Source of the DNA: Aureimonas sp. SA4125
Lineage (GTDB): Bacteria > Pseudomonadota > Alphaproteobacteria > Rhizobiales > Rhizobiaceae
Direction of reading: 5' to 3'
Length of the DNA: 64,000 nt
NCBI RefSeq assembly: GCF_019973775.1
Contig: NZ_AP025032.1
Coordinates: 4,244,001-4,308,000 of the forward strand
Part shown: positions 1 through 8,602 of the stretch, piece after piece
How the letters are laid out: each line of letters opens with the position of its first letter
How positions within the stretch are numbered: position 1 is the stretch's first letter
The notes under the pieces: model-generated
The model's input: only the letters and a program-made list of their open reading frames with translations
Databases searched by the model: none
What the model was told of the DNA's origin: nothing
Translations under genes and position numbers: made by a program

Positions 1-1077
1 GACATTGCCGGCGACAACCTCGCGCGCGACCTCCCCGAACTGATCGGGGAAGGACATCGGTCGATCAAGATCTTCACGACCTATGACAAGGTGCGCCTTG
101 CCGACGAGGCCATCCTCGACGTCCTGTGGACGGCGAAGGAAAGCGGCGCCCTCGTCTGCTTCCATGCGGAAAACGACGGCCTGATCCGCTGGATGACCCG
201 CCGGCTTCTGGACAGCGGCAGGACCGAAGCGCGCTTCCACCCGCTGTCGCATCCCCGCGCCGCCGAGATCGAAGCGCTGGCGCGGATGTGCGTCTTTGCC
301 GAGTTTACCGGGCAACCGATCATGCTGTTCCACGTCTCGACCCGCGAGGGCGTCGAGATCGTGCGGGCGGCCCGCGCCCGCGGCGTTCCGGTCGTGGCGG
401 AGACCTGCCCGCATTATCTGTTCATGACCGGCGACCAGTTGAACCTCGCCGGACAGGAAGCCGCCGGCCTGATGTGCAGCCCGCCGCAACGACGGCGCGA
501 TGATCAGGATGCGCTTTGGGCCGGTCTCGAGGGCGGCGCGCTTCAGGTGGTCTCGTCGGACCATGCGCCCTACCGTCTGGACGCGACCGGGAAGTTCGCC
601 CATGGCGCGGCTGCGCCCTTCAACCGCATCGCCAACGGGATGCCGGGCCTCGAACTGCGCCTGCCGCTGATGTTCGACGCGATGGTCAGCGGCGGCCGGC
701 TGGGAGCGCAGAAGTTCGTCGCGCTGACAGCGACGTCCCCGGCAGAGATCTTCGGCCTCACCGGCAAGGGCCGGATCGACGTCGGCGCCGATGCCGACAT
801 CGCCGTTTGGGACCCCGATCGGAAGGTCACCTTCGGCAAGGACGACCTGCACGACGCGACCGGCTACAATCCCTTTGCCGGACGGACGGTGACCGGATGG
901 CCGGAAACCGTCTTGTCGCGCGGCGAGATCGTCGTGTCCGGCGGCAGATGCCTTGCAACACCCGGGCGGGGAAGGCGGATCGTCATGGCGCGATCGCAGG
1001 CCATGCGGCCCAGCACGCGAGCCGAAGCCGACGAACTGGACCATGAAACCAGGGAGCCGGAGCGTGCGACCCCCTGA
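1..1077 (+). CDS. Dihydropyrimidinase/D-hydantoinase-type amidohydrolase (5' end missing)
   Basis: The open frame runs in from base 1, so the N-terminus lies outside the window; about 358 residues are visible. It is a cyclic-amidase-type metallohydrolase of the dihydropyrimidinase/hydantoinase/allantoinase group, which opens cyclic amide rings. Visible metal-site motifs are SIKIFTTY (the Lys that is carboxylated in this family), FHAEN, LFHVST and SSDHAPY (the Asp). The C-terminus ends with the usual composite beta domain (GADADIAVWDPDRK). It is convergent with an ABC operon whose binding proteins are of a type that often carries pyrimidine-like solutes. That fits uptake and opening of a cyclic ureide, but the substrate is not shown by the sequence. 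Dihydroorotase and allantoinase are alternatives. Confidence 0.85.
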   Translation, partial: DIAGDNLARDLPELIGEGHRSIKIFTTYDKVRLADEAILDVLWTAKESGALVCFHAENDGLIRWMTRRLLDSGRTEARFHPLSHPRAAEIEALARMCVFAEFTGQPIMLFHVSTREGVEIVRAARARGVPVVAETCPHYLFMTGDQLNLAGQEAAGLMCSPPQRRRDDQDALWAGLEGGALQVVSSDHAPYRLDATGKFAHGAAAPFNRIANGMPGLELRLPLMFDAMVSGGRLGAQKFVALTATSPAEIFGLTGKGRIDVGADADIAVWDPDRKVTFGKDDLHDATGYNPFAGRTVTGWPETVLSRGEIVVSGGRCLATPGRGRRIVMARSQAMRPSTRAEADELDHETREPERATP

Positions 1078-1314
1078 TTGTCCGTGCGATGGCGGTTTGC
1101 AGCCGCCGCCGGGGCCGCCCGGCCTCGATAGCGCGGAGGCCTTGCAGTGCCGCTTGTTCGGAGCCGGCGGTTTTCCCCTGCATCGCAAGCGGCGCGGCGC
1201 TTTCTGCTGGCGCGGTGCCAAGATGCTGCCGATCCGCTTTACCGGGGCTGGCAAATCCCCTCGCCCCGAATGCTCCAGGCTTTCCGCCGGGGGCGCCAAA
1301 CCTGCCCAAGACGA

Positions 1315-2334
1315 TCAGCGGGCCTTGGACCAGGCTTCCACGAAATCGTTGCTGTAGGCCGCGTCGAGATCGGGCAACGGCTTGGCCAGGTCGCCGGAGG
1401 CGAGCAGGCTGTCGTGCCAGGCTGTCCAGGCAGCCGGGTCGTTTTCTCCCAGGCGCTTGCCGTCCGGCGGAGTCTGCCGGGCAATGATCGCTTCCGTCAG
1501 GGCCCGCGCGAAATCCGGATCCTCGCCCTCCTGCGGATTGCCGGTCGCCGTGTGCCGCAGCACCGTCTCGATGTTGGCCTTGTCCATCGCAAAGGTCGAG
1601 CCGCGCGCCACGGCCCGGCCGAAGCCTTCGATGACATCCGGGTTTTCGGCGATGAAGGGCGCGAGCGCCACGAAGCCGTTGCCGAAGAAGGTGCGGAACC
1701 GATCCGGGGTGATGTTTGCCATCGGCAGACCGCGCTGGTTGAGGATGGCGCCGTCGCTGGTCGCCGCCGCATAGGCGTCGATGTCGCCGCGGCTGAACCC
1801 GGCGACCGCCAGGCCGCCATCGCCGACCACGAGGAATTCGTAGTCCTCGCCTTCCTTCATGCCGGCCGCCGCCATGATCGTGCGCGCGAAAGCCGTCTCG
1901 GCTCCGTCGGCGGTGCCGACGCCGATCACCTTGTCGCGCAGGTCCTGCGGCGAGGCGATGCCCGAATCCGACGGAACGAGCACGCCGAAGGCGCTCTGCG
2001 GATTGAGGTTGTAGAAGAACTGCACGTCGAGCCCGTTGGCACGCGCGCTGATGGTCGGCCCGGCGCCCGGTTGGCCGATCTCGGCCTGGCCTGCGGCCAC
2101 CGCCTGCAGAACGGCAGCCGAACCATTCACCGCCTGGATCGTCACCTTGAGCCCCTCATCAGCGAAATAGCCCTCACCGATGGCGGTCCAGACCGGCGTG
2201 ATGTTGATGGCCGAGGGATTGGCGAGCACCACGGTGATCTCGCGCGGCGCCGGCCTGTCCTGGGCTGCCGCCAGGCCGGTCGCCATCAGGCCGGCCAGCG
2301 CCGCCGTGGCGGTGATCATCCAATTGGGTCGCAT
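1315..2334 (-). CDS. ABC transporter substrate-binding protein, NMT1/TauT type (paralogue 2)
   Basis: A 339-residue periplasmic binding protein with a Sec signal peptide (MRPNWMITATAALAGLMATG, then AAAQ). The fold is the NMT1/THI5/TauA type that feeds nitrate, sulfonate, taurine or pyrimidine ABC importers. Motifs include GEGYFADEGL, AVNGSAAVLQAVAAGQAEIG and IGVGTADGAE. The ATG at 2334 is chosen because the signal peptide begins there and GGGAGGAAA precedes it. It is the last gene of a five-gene operon and is a clear paralogue of the first gene (4811-5839), so one importer seems to be served by two binding proteins. Substrate unknown. Confidence 0.9.
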   Translation of the reverse strand: MRPNWMITATAALAGLMATGLAAAQDRPAPREITVVLANPSAINITPVWTAIGEGYFADEGLKVTIQAVNGSAAVLQAVAAGQAEIGQPGAGPTISARANGLDVQFFYNLNPQSAFGVLVPSDSGIASPQDLRDKVIGVGTADGAETAFARTIMAAAGMKEGEDYEFLVVGDGGLAVAGFSRGDIDAYAAATSDGAILNQRGLPMANITPDRFRTFFGNGFVALAPFIAENPDVIEGFGRAVARGSTFAMDKANIETVLRHTATGNPQEGEDPDFARALTEAIIARQTPPDGKRLGENDPAAWTAWHDSLLASGDLAKPLPDLDAAYSNDFVEAWSKAR

Positions 2335-2362
2335 GTGGTTTCCTCCCGTTGTCTGTGGCTGC

Positions 2363-2385
2363 CGCCGTCCCTCGCGGGGACGGCG
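2363..2385 (-). other. GC-rich RNA stem-loop between GntR gene and binding-protein gene
   Basis: A perfect 9-bp inverted repeat (CGCCGTCCC / GGGACGGCG) with a 5-base loop sits directly after the stop codon of the GntR gene and upstream of the next binding-protein gene. No T-run follows. It is more likely an RNA-stabilising or attenuating structure that gives the binding protein its own level than a full terminator. Confidence 0.55.
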
Positions 2386-2387
2386 TG

Positions 2388-3119
2388 TCAGTCCGTGGCT
2401 GCCGCCTCCGCTTCGCCCGGCACCGGCGCGCTGGTCTGTTCCTCGAGCTGTCTGAGGGTCAGCCTGTAGTGTGCGGTCAGGCGCTCCGTCGCCCGGGCGA
2501 TGTCGCCGTCGATCGTCGCCTCCATGATGGCGCGGTGCTCCTCGCGCGAATCGCGGCGGGGATAGGATCCGGACATCGAGGCGAAGCGGTAGCGCTCGGC
2601 ATGGTCCATCATGTCGTGGCAGAAGCCGGTGATCCACGACGAGCCGCTGTTGCCGATCAGCGCGTTGTGAAAGGCGCGATGACGTTCTTCCCAGGCGGAA
2701 TTGTCGCCCTCCTCGCCGGCGAGACGAACCGGCTCGCGATCCAGCCGGTAGTGGGTGGTGATCAGCTCGTCCTCCCAGGCCTGCGTCCGGTTGAGGATCG
2801 ACTGCTCCAGTGCCAGCGCCTCGATCCAGCACCGCGACTGCACCAGTTCGCGGAACGCTCTGAGGGTCAAAGGCGGCACGAAGAAGCCGCGCTGGTCGCG
2901 GCGGTCGACCAGACGCTCGGCCGATAGCCGGTTCAGCGCCTCCCGGACCGGGTTGATGCCGGAATCGTAGCGCTGCGCCACCTGGTCGATCTGCAGCTTC
3001 TGTCCCGGCTTCATCGTGCCGTTGAGGATGTCGCGCCGCAGTTTGTGATAAACGAGGGTTGCCGACGTCGTCTTGTCGGAGGGCTTCTGCAACGGCGGCT
3101 CGGGGGCCAGTGAGATCAT
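2388..3119 (-). CDS. GntR-family transcriptional regulator (FCD/FadR subfamily)
   Basis: About 243 residues. The N-terminal winged helix-turn-helix is visible at residues ~15-80 (LVYHKLRRDILNGTMKPGQ, then YDSGINPVREALNRLSAERL), followed by an all-helical FCD ligand domain with the metal-site type pattern of Asp/His residues (HRAFHNALIG, EEHRAIMEA). FCD regulators are usually repressors released by an organic acid or related effector. The ATG at 3119 has GAGAAAGG in front; an upstream start at 3167 would overlap the permease gene and was rejected. It lies within the ABC operon, so it probably controls that operon and itself. Confidence 0.9.
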   Translation of the reverse strand: MISLAPEPPLQKPSDKTTSATLVYHKLRRDILNGTMKPGQKLQIDQVAQRYDSGINPVREALNRLSAERLVDRRDQRGFFVPPLTLRAFRELVQSRCWIEALALEQSILNRTQAWEDELITTHYRLDREPVRLAGEEGDNSAWEERHRAFHNALIGNSGSSWITGFCHDMMDHAERYRFASMSGSYPRRDSREEHRAIMEATIDGDIARATERLTAHYRLTLRQLEEQTSAPVPGEAEAAATD

Positions 3120-3144
3120 AGACGCGCGCCTTTCTCGGCGGCCC

Positions 3145-4002
3145 TCAGAGACCGGGACCGCCTGCAACCGACGACTTATGCCAGAAGACGAAGCGCCGCT
3201 CGACCCACACGACGGTCCAGAACAGAGCCAGACCCAAGCCCGACAGGAAGACGATCAGGGAAAAGATGCGCGGCGTGTTGAGCTGCGATGCCGCGACGCG
3301 GATCAATTCGCCAAAACCCTTGCCGCCCCCCAGGAATTCGCCGGTGATGGCGCCGGCCATGACGCCGACCGAGGCGATCTTCAGCCCGGTGAAGATCTGC
3401 GGCAGGCCGGTCGGCAACTTCATGCGGAACAGCGTCTGCCATCGGCTGGCGCCGAGCGTCTTGAACAGCATGCGCGAGTTGTCGCTGGCGACATGCAGTG
3501 CAGCCGCCGTGGCGACGACGATCGGGAAGGTGGCGATGAATGCCGCGAGCGCGACCTTCGAGGAGATGCCGAAACCGAGCCAGGCGACGAACAGCGGCGC
3601 GAAGGCGACCTTCGGCATGGTGTCGATCGCGACGAGATAGGGAAGGACCACCCTCTCGCCAAAGCTGGTTTCGCCGACCAGGAGCCCAAGCGAGAAGCCG
3701 ATCGCCATGGCGATGATGAAGCCGTAGATGACTTCCTTGATGGTGATCCAGAGTGCAGCGAGCATGTAGCCGCCTGACAAGAGATTCGTGCCGACAAAGA
3801 TGATGTCCTCCGCCACTTCGATCGGTGACGGCAGGATGATAGGCGACACCAGTTCAAAAAGGTGGACGAGTTGCCAGAGTCCAATGAACACGGCGAAAAG
3901 CAGCGCCATGGCGACAGGCCGCGGCACGCGGTCGATGACTGAAGCACGTTCCGTCCAGACCGTGTCCGGAGCCGTCACCTCCGTGGCGGAATACTCGCTC
4001 AT
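3145..4002 (-). CDS. ABC transporter permease, SsuC/TauC type
   Basis: A 285-residue inner-membrane permease with about six membrane helices and the cytoplasmic EAA loop (FKTLGASRWQTLFRMKLP) that contacts the ATPase. It belongs to the BPD_transp_1 group of nitrate/sulfonate/taurine importers. Its ATG overlaps the stop of the ATPase gene (ATGA at 3999-4002), which shows tight translational coupling. It forms one importer with the ATPase (3999-4814) and the two flanking binding proteins. Confidence 0.92.
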   Translation of the reverse strand: MSEYSATEVTAPDTVWTERASVIDRVPRPVAMALLFAVFIGLWQLVHLFELVSPIILPSPIEVAEDIIFVGTNLLSGGYMLAALWITIKEVIYGFIIAMAIGFSLGLLVGETSFGERVVLPYLVAIDTMPKVAFAPLFVAWLGFGISSKVALAAFIATFPIVVATAAALHVASDNSRMLFKTLGASRWQTLFRMKLPTGLPQIFTGLKIASVGVMAGAITGEFLGGGKGFGELIRVAASQLNTPRIFSLIVFLSGLGLALFWTVVWVERRFVFWHKSSVAGGPGL

Positions 4003-4814
4003 TGGAGAGCTCCTTCGTCGAGAAGCGACCGGATGCGGCGAACATAGGCGGCAAGCTGCGGATCGGTCAGCATGTCGAGGGTACGGGGCCGTGGCAGGTC
4101 GATCTCGATGATCTCGACAAAGCGGCCTGGCCGCGGCGACATCACATAGACGACGTCAGACAGGATGACCGCCTCGGGGATCGAATGGGTGACGAGAAAG
4201 GCGGTGGCGCCCTTTTCGAGGCAGATGCGTTGCAACTCCATGTTCATGAAGTCGCGCGACAGCTCGTCCAGCGCGCTGAAGGGCTCGTCGAGCAGCAGCA
4301 TGGAAGGGTCTGTCACCAGCATGCGGCAGATCGCGGCACGCTGCGCCATGCCGCCCGACAGCTTGTCGGGATAGACGTTCTCAAAGCCCGAGAGGCCGAC
4401 GAGGTCGAGCAAGGCGCGGGCCGTGTCATGGCCCGCCTTTGCAGCCGCAGAGCCGTCCCGGATCTCGATCGGCAGAACGACATTCTCCAGTGTCGTTCGC
4501 CAGGGAAACAGCGTTGCCTGCTGGAACATCATGCCGATGTCGCGGCGGGGGCCCATGACCGGCGTGCCGTTGAGCACGACCCGGCCACTGGTCGGAGGGA
4601 CAAGACCCGCCATGATCTTCAGCAGCGTGGACTTGCCGCAACCCGATGGCCCGATGATCGCCGAGAAACTGCCACGCTTCAGCGTCAGGTCGACGGTGTC
4701 GATCGCGTGTATCGCACCCCGCCCATAACTCTTCGTGACGCGCGACAGCTCGTAGACGATGGGGCGGCCGGCGTCGGCGACGACGCGATCCATAGCGCCG
4801 GCCGCCGCGCTCAT
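3999..4814 (-). CDS. ABC transporter ATP-binding protein, SsuB/TauB type
   Basis: A 271-residue ATPase. Walker A GPSGCGKST is at ~55-63, the Q-loop is FQQATLFPW, the signature LSGGMAQR is at ~152-159, Walker B is MLLLDEP at ~172-178, and the switch His is in VTHSIPEA. It energises the NMT1-type importer. The start at 4814 overlaps the stop of the upstream binding protein (ATGA), so translation is coupled; longer in-frame starts lie inside that gene and were rejected. Confidence 0.92.
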   Translation of the reverse strand: MSAAAGAMDRVVADAGRPIVYELSRVTKSYGRGAIHAIDTVDLTLKRGSFSAIIGPSGCGKSTLLKIMAGLVPPTSGRVVLNGTPVMGPRRDIGMMFQQATLFPWRTTLENVVLPIEIRDGSAAAKAGHDTARALLDLVGLSGFENVYPDKLSGGMAQRAAICRMLVTDPSMLLLDEPFSALDELSRDFMNMELQRICLEKGATAFLVTHSIPEAVILSDVVYVMSPRPGRFVEIIEIDLPRPRTLDMLTDPQLAAYVRRIRSLLDEGALQ

Positions 4815-5839
4815 TGCGCGTTCCAGCCGTCGATGAACCGGTTGGTGTAGGCGGCCTCGAGATCGGCCAACGGCGCCTTCAGCGCCCCGGTCTCGACCTG
4901 AGCCTTGTGCCACAACTCCCAATGCTCGGGCGGCTGGAAGCCGTAGCCCTTGCCGCGCACCTGCTCCTGCGGATTGATCCGTGTCTGTGCGGCTTCCAGA
5001 AGCAAGGCCGCGAGAGCCGTGTCCTCACCCTCCTGCGGGTTCGCCGCCGCGGCATGGGCCAGTGTCTTTTCGTTGTTGGCGGGGTCCAGACCAAAGCGCG
5101 TTCCCTTGACCAGGGCACGGCCGAAACGCTCGATGACGCTTTCGTTCTTGTCGAGATAGTCCTTTGTGACAGCCCAGCCATTACCGAAATAGCTGAGGAA
5201 GCCGTCCGGCGTGATTTCACGCAAGGGGATGCCGCGCGCCTCGATGATGGCGGCGTCGCTGGCCGCCGCGGCATAGGCGGCCACTTCCTTGCCGAGGATC
5301 GCCGCGGCCGCCGTGCCGCCGTCGCCGATCGACAGGAACTGGTAGCCCTGGTTCTCCATCAACCCGGAAGCCGCCATGATCGCACGGGTGAAGCCCACCT
5401 CGGCGCCGTCCGCCGTTCCCACGCCGATCGTCTGGTCCTTGAGCTCGGCGGGATCCTTCACGGTCGACTCTTCGGGGACGACGAGGCCGAAGATCGAATT
5501 GGGATATTGATTGTAGATGAAAACGATCTCTTCCCCGCGTTCGCGCGCCGCCAGGACGGGTCCAGGGCCGGGATTGCCGATCTGCGCCTGGCCGGAGGCG
5601 AGCGCCTGCAGGACCGAGGCCGAGCCGTTGACCGCTTCCACCGTGACGGTCAGCCCTTCCTCCTCGAAATATCCCTCGCCGACCGCATTGTGCAGCGGAA
5701 AATTGTTTAGCGCCGAGGGGTTGGGAACGACGATGGTGAGGGCGACGGGCTCCTGGGCCAAGCTCGCGCTGCCGGAGAGCACCAGCGCGGCGAAGCCGGC
5801 CAGGATGCCAATGGGGGTCGATGACCTGCGAAATGCCAT
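4811..5839 (-). CDS. ABC transporter substrate-binding protein, NMT1/TauT type (paralogue 1)
   Basis: A 342-residue secreted solute-binding protein with a signal peptide ending near SGSASLAQ. It shares long stretches with the 1315-2334 product: PSALNNFP versus PSAINITP, AVNGSASVLQALASGQAQIG versus AVNGSAAVLQAVAAGQAEIG, and the IGVGTADGAE block. It is the first gene of the minus-strand operon binding protein 1 - ATPase - permease - GntR - binding protein 2. GGAGGAAT precedes the ATG. The substrate is unknown; a nearby dihydropyrimidinase suggests a pyrimidine or hydantoin-like compound. Confidence 0.9.
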   Translation of the reverse strand: MAFRRSSTPIGILAGFAALVLSGSASLAQEPVALTIVVPNPSALNNFPLHNAVGEGYFEEEGLTVTVEAVNGSASVLQALASGQAQIGNPGPGPVLAARERGEEIVFIYNQYPNSIFGLVVPEESTVKDPAELKDQTIGVGTADGAEVGFTRAIMAASGLMENQGYQFLSIGDGGTAAAAILGKEVAAYAAAASDAAIIEARGIPLREITPDGFLSYFGNGWAVTKDYLDKNESVIERFGRALVKGTRFGLDPANNEKTLAHAAAANPQEGEDTALAALLLEAAQTRINPQEQVRGKGYGFQPPEHWELWHKAQVETGALKAPLADLEAAYTNRFIDGWNAQ

Positions 5840-6134
5840 GATGATTCCTCCCTGATGAGCGCACCGTCGCTCTTGTTCGGCGTATGTGCGAAGGGAAGGA
5901 TAGCATCAGAAAAAACGTTTTCGAAAGCCACAACCTGTGTTGCACCTGCGAGCAACAGGGCGAAAGGTCGGCTTTTCCGGATATTTGGCTGCCAATTTTT
6001 CTAGTATCTGTGTCTTTCTATCAGTTTCCACCGCCCCGCAGGCACTCGAATGCGGCGATGCAAAATGTTTTTTTATTGTTCTCGGATGTTTTCATGTGTT
6101 TTCTTCTGGCCATCCAATGATGGGAGGAAGATCC
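5840..6134. promoter_or_regulatory. Divergent AT-rich control region
   Basis: 295 bases between two divergent genes, with base composition far more A/T-rich than the surroundings, especially 5985-6120 (several T-runs). It holds a perfect 10-bp palindrome AAAACGTTTT (5912-5921) that overlaps a TTTCGAAA palindrome (5919-5926). These lie about 70 bases upstream of the ABC operon start. They may be operator elements for the local GntR or another regulator. No clear -35/-10 pair can be assigned to either side. Confidence 0.5.
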
Positions 6135-6824
6135 ATGAGTCAGTACGTTGTCGACGCCCCTGAAACGCCGGCGATCCCGGTGCTGGGATCTGACGCCAAG
6201 TTTCCGGTCCGGCGGATCTATTGCGTCGGCCGCAACTATGTCGCTCACGTCCGCGAGATGGGCGGCCATGAGGAACGCGACGCGCCGCTGTTCTTTCAGA
6301 AGCCGGCCGACTCGCTGGTGCTGGATGGCGGAACCATCCCCTATCCGACGATGACCAAGGACTTCCATTTCGAGGTGGAATTGGTCCTGGCAATGAAGGG
6401 TGGCGGACTGAACATCCCGCAGGAAAGCGCGCTCGAGCAGATCTACGGCTACGCCGTCGGCATCGACATGACGCGCCGTGACATTCAGGGGGGTGGACGC
6501 CCCTGGGAGATCGCCAAGTCCTTCGACCATTCCTTTCCCTGCGGCGCGATCGTGCCGGCGACGGAAGTCGGCCATATCCAGGCCGGCCGCATCGCACTGA
6601 CGGTGAACGGCGAGACCCGCCAGGAATCGGACGTGGACCTCTTGATCTGGAAGATTCCGGAGATCATCGCGAACCTGTCGACCTATTTCGAACTGATGCC
6701 GGGCGACGTCATCATGACGGGCACCCCGCATGGTGTCGGGCCGGTCAATCCGGGCGACAGGATCGAGGCGCGCGTGGACAAGCTTCCCGCGCTTCGCGTC
6801 ACGATCGGTGAGGCACTCGTCTGA
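6135..6824 (+). CDS. Fumarylacetoacetate-hydrolase-family enzyme, fumarylpyruvate-hydrolase-like
   Basis: A 229-residue single-domain FAH-fold enzyme. Motifs are IYCVGRNYVAHVREMG, FFQKPADS, the metal-binding set DFHFEVELVLA (E-x-E) with GYAVGIDMTRRD, and GDVIMTGTPHGVGPV. These are typical of fumarylpyruvate hydrolases of the gentisate pathway, which split a C-C bond in a beta-diketo acid. The ATG at 6135 is preceded by GGGAGGAAG; upstream in-frame starts fall in the AT-rich control region. It is probably co-transcribed with the RraA-like gene. No gentisate dioxygenase or isomerase is visible in the window, so the true substrate may differ. Confidence 0.85.
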   Translation: MSQYVVDAPETPAIPVLGSDAKFPVRRIYCVGRNYVAHVREMGGHEERDAPLFFQKPADSLVLDGGTIPYPTMTKDFHFEVELVLAMKGGGLNIPQESALEQIYGYAVGIDMTRRDIQGGGRPWEIAKSFDHSFPCGAIVPATEVGHIQAGRIALTVNGETRQESDVDLLIWKIPEIIANLSTYFELMPGDVIMTGTPHGVGPVNPGDRIEARVDKLPALRVTIGEALV

Positions 6825-6909
6825 ACGGAGGCGGCCGCGGCGTGCCGGATCATCGCGGCGCCGCGCCGCGGCCGATGACGACGGACATATTGGCATCGGA
6901 GCGACGACG

Positions 6910-7569
6910 ATGGGCTTTACGATCTATCCCCGACGCGGCGACATCAGTCCCGTCTGGATCGAGCGCTTCAGGGCGCTTCCGGTCGCCACCATCAGCGATT
7001 CCATGGAGCGCCTGCACGGCATCGGGGCGCCGCTGCGCGCCATGCATGGGGGCGGCCGGATGGTGGGCAGCGCCTTTACGGTGAAGACACGGCCCGGCGA
7101 CAACCTCATCGTCCACAAGGCGCTGGATCTCGCCGCGCCGGGCGACGTGGTGGTCGTCGACGCGGGTGGCGCGCTGGAGAACGCCATCATCGGCGAGTTG
7201 ATGGCCGCCTATGCCGAAGAGCGCGGTCTGGCCGGCCTTATCATCTACGGGGCGATCCGCGACAGCGCCGAACTGAGGCGCGGGACCTTTCCGGTCTTCG
7301 CCATGGGGATCACCCATCGCGGCCCGTACAAGAACGGTCCGGGCACGATCAACATGCCGATCGCCGTCGCGGGCCTGTCGGTATCGCCCGGCGACCTCGT
7401 CTGCGGCGACACCGACGGACTGCTGGCCATCGCCCCCGCCGAGGTCGAACGGATCCACGATCGCGCCGCCGAGAAACATGCCGCGGAGCAGAAAATGCTG
7501 GAAGCGATCCGCTCTGGTGCCGATGACCGGTCCTGGATCGACCAGGCGTTGAACGATGCCGCATCATGA
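6910..7569 (+). CDS. RraA-like / 4-hydroxy-4-methyl-2-oxoglutarate-aldolase-type protein
   Basis: 219 residues of the RraA / HMG-CHA aldolase family. These class II aldolases or decarboxylases cleave or decarboxylate oxo-acids of the protocatechuate 4,5-cleavage and gallate routes. The family block is clear: GGALENAIIGELMAAYA, then LIIYGAIRDSAELR with the catalytic Arg-Asp, and a C-terminal GDLVCGDTDGLLAI. The ATG at 6910 is supported by CGGAGC upstream. It follows the FAH-like gene by 85 bases and converges with the operon ending at 7723. Sequence alone cannot separate aldolase from oxaloacetate-decarboxylase activity. Confidence 0.85.
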   Translation: MGFTIYPRRGDISPVWIERFRALPVATISDSMERLHGIGAPLRAMHGGGRMVGSAFTVKTRPGDNLIVHKALDLAAPGDVVVVDAGGALENAIIGELMAAYAEERGLAGLIIYGAIRDSAELRRGTFPVFAMGITHRGPYKNGPGTINMPIAVAGLSVSPGDLVCGDTDGLLAIAPAEVERIHDRAAEKHAAEQKMLEAIRSGADDRSWIDQALNDAAS

Positions 7570-7722
7570 AATCGGATGCACGACCTGCTGCTCTGAAGCT
7601 AAAATGCCGCCTCCGGTGACAGCCATCCGGCATCGATCGTTTGGGACGACAGACTTTCCTTCTGATCGCCTGCCGTCATCGGGCTGGTTAGCCGCCGTTC
7701 AGCCGTTCCCTTCTGGCGCCGC

Positions 7723-8571
7723 TCATGCGGTACGCGACTTCAGCGTCTGCTGCTGCTCGCCGAGACCCGAGATCCCCAGCCGCATGACGTCGCCCTCCTT
7801 CATGAAAACCGGCGGCTTGCGGCCGAGGCCGACGCCGGGAGGCGTGCCGGTCGTGATGATATCGCCGGGCTGCAGCGCCATGAAGCGACTGGCATAGGCG
7901 ACGATGTGCGCGCAGGTGAAGATCATGCGGGTCGTCGTGCCGGTCTGTTCGCGATGGCCGTTGAGATCCAGCCACAGATCAAGGTTCTGCGGATCGCCGA
8001 CCTCGTCCGGCGTCACCAGGTAGGGGCCGCAGGGAGCGAAGGTCGGATAGCTCTTGCCCTTGGCCCACTGGCCCTCCCATTCGAGCTGGTATTCGCGCTC
8101 GGAGAGATCGTTGAGGATGGTGTAGCCGGCGACGTAGGAAAGAGCCTCCTCCTCCGAGACGTGCCAGCACGGCCGGCCGATGACGAAGGCGAGTTCGACC
8201 TCCCAGTCGAGCTTCGTCGAACCCGGCGGCAGGATCACATCGTCGAAGGCGCCGCTGAGGGACCCCGTGTGCTTGTTGAAGATGATCGGCTGCGACGGGA
8301 TCGGCGCGTTCGTTTCCTCGGCATGGTCGGTGTAGTTGAGGCCGATGCAGACGAGATTGCCGACATGGGCGACGGGCACGCCGAGCCGGACGTTCTCCTC
8401 GACCAGCGGCAGCGATGAAAGGTCGAGCGCGCGCAACCGGTCGAGCCCTTCGGGCGAGAGCGTTGCGGCGTCGATGTCGCGGACGATGCCGGAGAGGTCA
8501 CGGACGCGCCCCTCGGCATCGAGAATTCCCGGCTTTTCGGCGCCGGCCGGCCCGTGGCGGAGTAGTTTCAT
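7723..8571 (-). CDS. FAH-family hydrolase (2,4-diketo-acid/ureidoglycolate-lyase-like annotation group)
   Basis: 282 residues: an N-terminal cap (MKLLRHGPAGAEKPGILD) and a C-terminal FAH fold with CIGLNYTDHAEE, LDWEVELAFVIGR (metal ligands E-x-E) and DIITTGTPPGVGLG. Relatives hydrolyse 2,4-diketo-3-deoxy sugar acids or other beta-diketo acids; database names such as ureidoglycolate lyase are often used for this group. The ATG at 8571 is preferred over 8577 because GGGAG ends directly before 8577, which gives normal spacing only to 8571. It is the last gene of the LacI operon and is unlike the other FAH protein at 6135. Confidence 0.85.
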   Translation of the reverse strand: MKLLRHGPAGAEKPGILDAEGRVRDLSGIVRDIDAATLSPEGLDRLRALDLSSLPLVEENVRLGVPVAHVGNLVCIGLNYTDHAEETNAPIPSQPIIFNKHTGSLSGAFDDVILPPGSTKLDWEVELAFVIGRPCWHVSEEEALSYVAGYTILNDLSEREYQLEWEGQWAKGKSYPTFAPCGPYLVTPDEVGDPQNLDLWLDLNGHREQTGTTTRMIFTCAHIVAYASRFMALQPGDIITTGTPPGVGLGRKPPVFMKEGDVMRLGISGLGEQQQTLKSRTA

Positions 8572-8602
8572 GTTCATCTCCCAAAGCTGAAGGTGTGATG
8601 GT

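Noticed and set aside
1078-1314. Small gene between the dihydropyrimidinase-like and binding-protein genes
   Set aside because: Frames there have no ribosome-binding site or recognisable motif; the segment is a spacer between convergent genes with a weak hairpin at 1091-1107.
3995-4005. Frameshift between ABC genes because reading frames overlap
   Set aside because: The overlap is a normal ATGA stop-start junction, repeated at 4811-4814 and several other operons in the window.
5910-5923. AAAACGTTTT region as a fourth operator of the LacI regulator
   Set aside because: It meets only 7 of 10 fixed positions of TGNAANCGNTTNCA and lacks the outer TG/CA bases.
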